From positions 1 through 9,833 of the forward strand of contig CALAQT010000119.1 of the NCBI GenBank assembly GCA_937888775.1: a stretch of DNA of 9,833 bases. The letters run 5' to 3'. This document shows, one piece after another, positions 6,462-9,833 of the stretch; the first letter of the stretch is position 1; every line of letters begins with the position of its first letter. The notes beneath the pieces were generated by a model. The model searched no databases. It was not told where the DNA came from and was given only the letters and a program-made list of their open reading frames with translations. A program made the position numbers and the translations under genes. This DNA is from an uncultured Actinomycetes bacterium (GTDB taxonomy: Bacteria; Actinomycetota; Thermoleophilia; Solirubrobacterales; Solirubrobacteraceae).

Positions 6462-7471
6462 CACCGGCTTCCGGCGGCGCTCGCCAGCGATACGGTCTCG
6501 CCGCTGCTTGCGCTCGCCAGCACTGCCTCCGCCACCTGCACGATCTCCACACCCTGCTCGAGCGTCACAACGCCCGCGTCGCGACGCCCCTCGAGCAGGT
6601 CCAGGAACGCCTCGTGCTCGACCAGCAGCGGCTCCCGGCGCTGGAGCGCGTACCGCGTCACGTTGCCCTCGCTCACGCCGCGGAACTGCTGGGTCGCAGA
6701 CCAAGCGATCCGAACCTCGGCGTTCTCGTAGAAGAACAGGTCGCCCGTCAGCGTGTCTGCCTCGAGCATCCCTCGCTCACCGAGCACTCGCGTACGGCGC
6801 ACCTTCGTCGGGGAGACCCAGTCGACGACGATGCTGAACGCAGCGCCGGATTCGAGCGCCCCGACGACGAGCACGAGATCCTCGTGCTCGCGGCCGCTGA
6901 GATGTTGCGTCTGGGCCGCGAGCGTAGCGATCTTCGAATCCGACAGCCAGCTGACGAGGTCGATGTCGTGGGTCGCGAGATCCTTCACGACTCCGACGTC
7001 CTGGACGCGAGCCGGGAACGGGCCGGTACGAATCGTCGAAGCGGTGAACAGACGTCCGATCTGACCCTCGAGCAGCCGGCGCCGCAGCTCCTGGAGCGCC
7101 GGGTTGAAGCGCTCCACATGGCCGACCGCCGCAAGGACGCCCGAGCGATGACAGAGGTCGACGATCTGCCGGGCCGCCTCGGTGGTCGCGGCCAGCGGCT
7201 TCTCGATCAGCATCGAGACACCTCCGGCGGCAAGCTCCTGCGTCACCGCAAGATGCAGCTCCGTCGGGACCGAGACGATCGCGAACTGCAGCGGCCCCCG
7301 ATCGAGCAGCGCCGCGACCGAGTCAAGGACGAGATCGGGCTGGTGCACGGCCCGGAAGCGGTCTCCGCCGGGATCGACGGCACCGGCAAACTCGACACGG
7401 TCTGAGTCCTGCAGGAGCCGCGCGTGATGGCGGCCGATCATCCCCAGTCCGATCACCGCACCACGCGGCAT
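6461..7471 (-). CDS. Gfo/Idh/MocA oxidoreductase (WbpB/WlbA-like 3-dehydrogenase)
   Basis: A 336-residue NAD(P)-dependent sugar oxidoreductase. The N-terminal Rossmann fold shows AVIGLGMIGRHHARLL (GxGxxG at 8-13). The family signature EKPLA follows at 90-94, with Lys91 being the conserved active-site lysine, then GHVERFNP from 117. The C-terminal alpha/beta domain has VVKDLATHDIDLVSWL with Asp164, His168 and Asp169, the region that holds the catalytic histidine in relatives. The ATG at 7469-7471 is chosen because the Rossmann strand starts four residues later. A 32-codon longer frame would reach across the divergent gene's start. The gene is first in a two-gene minus-strand operon, and its TGA overlaps the dehydrogenase ATG. 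By context it probably oxidises C3 of UDP-GlcNAcA to the 3-keto sugar, the substrate for the divergent aminotransferase. That specific substrate is inference. Confidence 0.88.
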   Translation of the reverse strand: MPRGAVIGLGMIGRHHARLLQDSDRVEFAGAVDPGGDRFRAVHQPDLVLDSVAALLDRGPLQFAIVSVPTELHLAVTQELAAGGVSMLIEKPLAATTEAARQIVDLCHRSGVLAAVGHVERFNPALQELRRRLLEGQIGRLFTASTIRTGPFPARVQDVGVVKDLATHDIDLVSWLSDSKIATLAAQTQHLSGREHEDLVLVVGALESGAAFSIVVDWVSPTKVRRTRVLGERGMLEADTLTGDLFFYENAEVRIAWSATQQFRGVSEGNVTRYALQRREPLLVEHEAFLDLLEGRRDAGVVTLEQGVEIVQVAEAVLASASSGETVSLASAAGSR

Positions 7472-7524
7472 GGAATGTCTTTCGTCGTCAGCCAAGGGGC
7501 GCAGGGTACTGTGTCGACGCACGC
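7472..7524. promoter_or_regulatory. Divergent intergenic promoter region between the two sugar operons
   Basis: Only 53 bases separate the minus-strand oxidoreductase from the plus-strand aminotransferase, so both promoters must sit here or inside the opposing 5' coding ends. TACTGT at 7507-7512 fits a TAnnnT minus-10 box for the plus strand, and would place the transcription start about six bases before the ATG at 7525. TACCCT on the minus strand (7503-7508) could serve the other direction, with a leader of about 24 bases. No convincing minus-35 box is seen for either. There is no Shine-Dalgarno ahead of 7525, and only a weak GAAAG ahead of 7471. The promoter boxes are tentative, while the divergent geometry is directly visible. 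Confidence 0.4.
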
Positions 7525-8616
7525 ATGGCGATCCCGCTGTTCGACGTCCTGACGCCACTGCAGCCACTCCGGGAGAGCCTGCTGGCCGCCGCCGCGACCA
7601 CGCTCGAGCGTGGCTCGTTCATCCTCGGCCCCGAGGTCGATGCGTTCGAGCGCGAGTTCGCCGACTACCTCGGCGTCAAGCACGTGGTAGGCGTGGCAAA
7701 CGGCACCGACGCGCTGACGATCGCGCTGCGTGCGATGGGCGTCGGCCCCGGGGATGACGTCGTCGTGCCGTCGTTCACTTTCTACGCGTCCGCAGAGGCA
7801 ATCCCACCAACGGGCGCGCGCCCGGTGTTCTGCGACGTCGACCGTGAGACGATGATGGTCACGCCTGAGACCGTGAAGGCCGCGCTGACCCCCGCGACCA
7901 AGGCCGTGATCGCCGTCCACCTGTTCGGCAACGTCGCCCCGGTCCGCGAGCTCGAGGCGCTCGGTGTCCCGGTGCTCGAGGACGCCGCGCAGGCCGCCGG
8001 CTCGCGTGGACCAGACGGCCGCCCGGGTGCCCTCGGCGCGGCGGCGACCTTCAGCTTCTACCCCACCAAGAACCTCGGATGCATGGGCGACGGCGGCGCG
8101 ATCGCGACCTCGAGCGACGAGGTCATGGAGCTGACGCGAATGCTTCACTTCCACGGCTCGCGCGACCAATCCACGTGGGAGCTGATCGGCTACAACTCGC
8201 GGCTCGACGAGCTGCAGGCGGCATTCCTGCGGGTGCTGCTGCCGGAGCTCGATCGATGGTCCGAGGGGCGTGCGCGGGCAGCGGGCTACTACACCGAAGC
8301 GGGGCTCGGCCAGTTGGTGGAGCTGCCTGAGCCGACCAACGGCGCCGCCCCGGCCTGGCACGCGTACGTGATCCGCGCGGGGGAGGTCGACCGGATCGCA
8401 GCGGCGCTCAACGAGGCGGGCATCGGCAGCAAGGTCTACTACCGGCCGCCCGTCCATCGCCACCCCGCGATGGCGCCCTATGCGCACGGCCTCGAGTTGC
8501 CGGTGACCGACGAGCTCGCGCGACGGCACCTGGCGATCCCGATCCGCCCGATGCTCTCGCAAGCGCAGGCCGAGCAGGTCACGGACCGAATTGCCACGAT
8601 TCTCGCCGCTCGTTAG
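7525..8616 (+). CDS. DegT/DnrJ/EryC1/StrS-family PLP aminotransferase (WbpE/WlbC-like)
   Basis: A complete 363-residue sugar aminotransferase of normal family length. It opens MAIPLFDVLTP and runs through LERGSFILGPEVDAFE, then VANGTDALTIALRA around the PLP-phosphate loop. VLEDAAQAAGSRG holds the pyridine-nitrogen Asp153, and FYPTKNLGCMGDGG has the Schiff-base lysine Lys182. GYNSRLDELQAA and YYRPPVHRHP form the conserved C-terminal part that contributes to the partner active site. The ATG at 7525 matches the family start. No ribosome site precedes it, so it may be translated from a nearly leaderless message. The stop at 8614-8616 is 19 bases before the epimerase. With the divergent 3-dehydrogenase it probably makes the 3-amino sugar of UDP-GlcNAcA. 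The family also contains 4-amino-sugar enzymes, so the position of amination is inferred from the neighbours. Confidence 0.92.
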   Translation: MAIPLFDVLTPLQPLRESLLAAAATTLERGSFILGPEVDAFEREFADYLGVKHVVGVANGTDALTIALRAMGVGPGDDVVVPSFTFYASAEAIPPTGARPVFCDVDRETMMVTPETVKAALTPATKAVIAVHLFGNVAPVRELEALGVPVLEDAAQAAGSRGPDGRPGALGAAATFSFYPTKNLGCMGDGGAIATSSDEVMELTRMLHFHGSRDQSTWELIGYNSRLDELQAAFLRVLLPELDRWSEGRARAAGYYTEAGLGQLVELPEPTNGAAPAWHAYVIRAGEVDRIAAALNEAGIGSKVYYRPPVHRHPAMAPYAHGLELPVTDELARRHLAIPIRPMLSQAQAEQVTDRIATILAAR

Positions 8617-8635
8617 CTTCTCAGCGTCAGCGGCC

Positions 8636-9718
8636 ATGCGCATCGCCACGATCATCGGAAACCGGCCGCAGTTCGTCAAGGCAGCGGCCGTGTCGCACCG
8701 GTTGAGGGCGGCCCAGGAAGAGATCCTGATCCACACGGGCCAGCACTACGACGACGAGCTGTCGCAGATCTTCTTCGAGGAGCTCGGGATTCCGAACCCC
8801 GACCTCCACCTCGGCCTCGGCAACGGCACGAACATCGAGCAGACCGGCCGGATGATGACCGCGCTGGAAATCGAGCTGAAGCGCCTCGCACCGGACGCCG
8901 CGCTCGTCTGCGGGGACACGAACACAACGCTCGCGGCCGCCGTGACCGCTGCCCACCTGCGCCTGCCGCTGATCCACGTCGAGTCCGGCATGCGTTCATT
9001 CGACCGCACGATGCCCGAAGAGGTAAATCGCGTCCTGACCGACCATGTGAGCGGCCTATGCCTGTGCTCGACCCCGGTAGCGGTCGAGAACCTGGAGCGC
9101 GAGGGACTCGGGACCGTCGCCGTGCTCGTCGGCGACGTCATGGCGGACATCGCCCTGCAGTTCACCGAGCTTGCCGAGCGGCGTTCAACGATCATCGAGC
9201 AGCACGCGCTCGAAACGGGCGGCTTCGCCCTCGTCACGGCCCACCGGGCGGGCAACGTGGACGGTCCCGCACGCCTCGAGCTGCTGGTCGACCTGCTGAC
9301 CGCGCTGCCGCTTGACGTGTTCTATCCGGTCCATCCTCGGACGCACAAGCGGCTGTCCGAGAGCGGACTGCTCGCCCAGCTTGCAGCGGCGCCGAACGTG
9401 ACGCTGAACGCTCCGGTAGGGTACCTCGACCTGCTCAAGCTTGCCGCCCACGCCGGCGTCGTGATCACCGACTCGGGAGGCTTGCAGAAGGAGGCCTATG
9501 TGCTCGGCACGAAGTGCATCACGCTTCGCGACAGGACCCAGTGGGTGGAGACCGTCGACGCCGGCTGGAACACGCTCGTCGACCTCTCGACGGACGCCGC
9601 CCTCGAGGCTCTGCGCCAGGAGCCGCCGCAGACTCACCCGGACGTCTACCGCGCCGGCCGCGCAGCAGCCGGGATCGTCGATGCAATCGGCAGCTGGACT
9701 CCGCAGCTGGGCGCCTGA
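8636..9718 (+). CDS. wecB: Non-hydrolysing UDP-GlcNAc 2-epimerase family protein (WbpI-like)
   Basis: A complete 360-residue GT-B-fold epimerase that inverts C2 of a UDP-sugar. Landmarks are IIGNRPQFVKAA, HTGQHYDDEL, CGDTNTTLAA with Asp94, HVESGMRSFDRTMPEEVNR with Glu116 and Glu128/129, TAHRAGNVD with His203, PVHPRTHKRL, and ITDSGGLQKEAY at 277-288. These correspond to the WecB catalytic set Asp95, Glu117, Glu131 and His213. The CITLRDRTQWVETV segment after the GLQKEA box is typical of the WbpI/WlbD branch acting on UDP-2,3-diacetamido-glucuronate, and the neighbouring genes support that substrate. WecB-type UDP-GlcNAc epimerisation is the alternative. One oddity is that the usual HRxEN glutamate is glycine (HRAGN). 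The ATG at 8636 is preferred over a TTG at 8591 because the first beta strand begins at once and the TTG lies within the preceding gene. No clear Shine-Dalgarno is visible. Confidence 0.9.
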   Translation: MRIATIIGNRPQFVKAAAVSHRLRAAQEEILIHTGQHYDDELSQIFFEELGIPNPDLHLGLGNGTNIEQTGRMMTALEIELKRLAPDAALVCGDTNTTLAAAVTAAHLRLPLIHVESGMRSFDRTMPEEVNRVLTDHVSGLCLCSTPVAVENLEREGLGTVAVLVGDVMADIALQFTELAERRSTIIEQHALETGGFALVTAHRAGNVDGPARLELLVDLLTALPLDVFYPVHPRTHKRLSESGLLAQLAAAPNVTLNAPVGYLDLLKLAAHAGVVITDSGGLQKEAYVLGTKCITLRDRTQWVETVDAGWNTLVDLSTDAALEALRQEPPQTHPDVYRAGRAAAGIVDAIGSWTPQLGA

Positions 9719-9764
9719 GGATCTGGCGCGAACGCGGACCGTCATACACGTTAATGCGACATTT

Positions 9765-9785
9765 ACCGTAGTGTTAGACCGTAGT
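9765..9785. repeat. Direct repeat ACCGTAGT, 13-base spacing
   Basis: ACCGTAGT occurs at 9765-9772 and again at 9778-9785, in a patch (about 9748-9790) that is clearly richer in A and T than the rest of the window. It lies 47 bases after the epimerase stop, with no gene visible from 9719 to the end. The spacing of 13 bases is a little over one helical turn, so an operator or promoter of a gene to the right is possible. Chance is equally possible with an eight-base repeat. Confidence 0.3.
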
Positions 9786-9833
9786 TACCTGGGTCTGTGA
9801 TCGGCGATCGCCCGCTGTGTCTGCGTTTTGGCG

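Noticed and set aside
6462..6704. 81-residue N-terminal extension of the nucleotide-sugar dehydrogenase
   Set aside because: It overlaps the C-terminus of the oxidoreductase and is Arg/Gly/Ala-rich. The family N-terminal beta strand begins exactly at the ATG at 6461.
7453..8736. 427-codon open frame on the minus strand opposite the aminotransferase
   Set aside because: Low-complexity Arg/Val/Asp-rich shadow of a clearly conserved plus-strand gene; a product of high GC content.
1..9833. CRISPR arrays, tRNA or rRNA genes, and defence or toxin-antitoxin modules
   Set aside because: No regularly spaced repeats, no cloverleaf or rRNA-like stretch, and no small gene pairs were recognised on either strand.

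Overview
The window is GC-rich throughout. It has tightly packed genes, few recognisable Shine-Dalgarno sites, and long open shadow frames opposite the real genes. This fits a high-GC actinobacterium; a Thermoleophilia-type genome would fit, but that is a weak inference. The window is the seam between a pile of mobile elements (left third), decayed sugar genes (middle) and an intact nucleotide-sugar / surface-polysaccharide locus (right half).

Region 1 (1-2439) is the right-hand part of a Recombinase-In-Trio (RIT) element. It holds three consecutive tyrosine recombinase genes, the first cut by the window edge, joined by two ATGA stop/start overlaps. A short non-coding tail follows, carrying three TTATC motifs. 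Region 2 (about 2440-3430, minus strand) is an ISAzo13-family transposase that reads normally up to the RIT end and then runs into seven foreign residues and a stop, so it has lost its third catalytic residue. Region 3 (about 3442-5117) is a graveyard of sugar genes. It contains an NAD-dependent epimerase without its Rossmann N-terminus, apparently cut by the IS. A GTGA-coupled start that looks like the first residues of a sugar nucleotidyltransferase follows, and then a DegT/DnrJ-type aminotransferase that lacks its N-terminus and carries three single-base-deletion-type frameshifts. The simplest reading is sequential insertion: IS into the epimerase gene, then RIT into the IS.

Region 4 (5193-9718) is intact. 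On the minus strand a Gfo/Idh/MocA oxidoreductase and a nucleotide-sugar dehydrogenase form a TGATG-coupled pair. On the plus strand, starting only 53 bases away, are a DegT-family aminotransferase and a non-hydrolysing UDP-GlcNAc 2-epimerase-type enzyme. Together these four match WbpA, WbpB, WbpE and WbpI of the Pseudomonas/Bordetella route from UDP-GlcNAc to UDP-2,3-diacetamido-2,3-dideoxymannuronic acid. Only the WbpD acetyltransferase step is absent from the window. The last 115 bases hold no recognisable gene, only a short direct repeat in a locally AT-richer patch.

No unmistakably new system is visible. The points most worth following up are the nested insertion with its readable RIT/IS junction, the TTATC motif set at the RIT end, the chimeric nucleotidyltransferase/aminotransferase join, and the divergently split diacetamido-sugar pathway.
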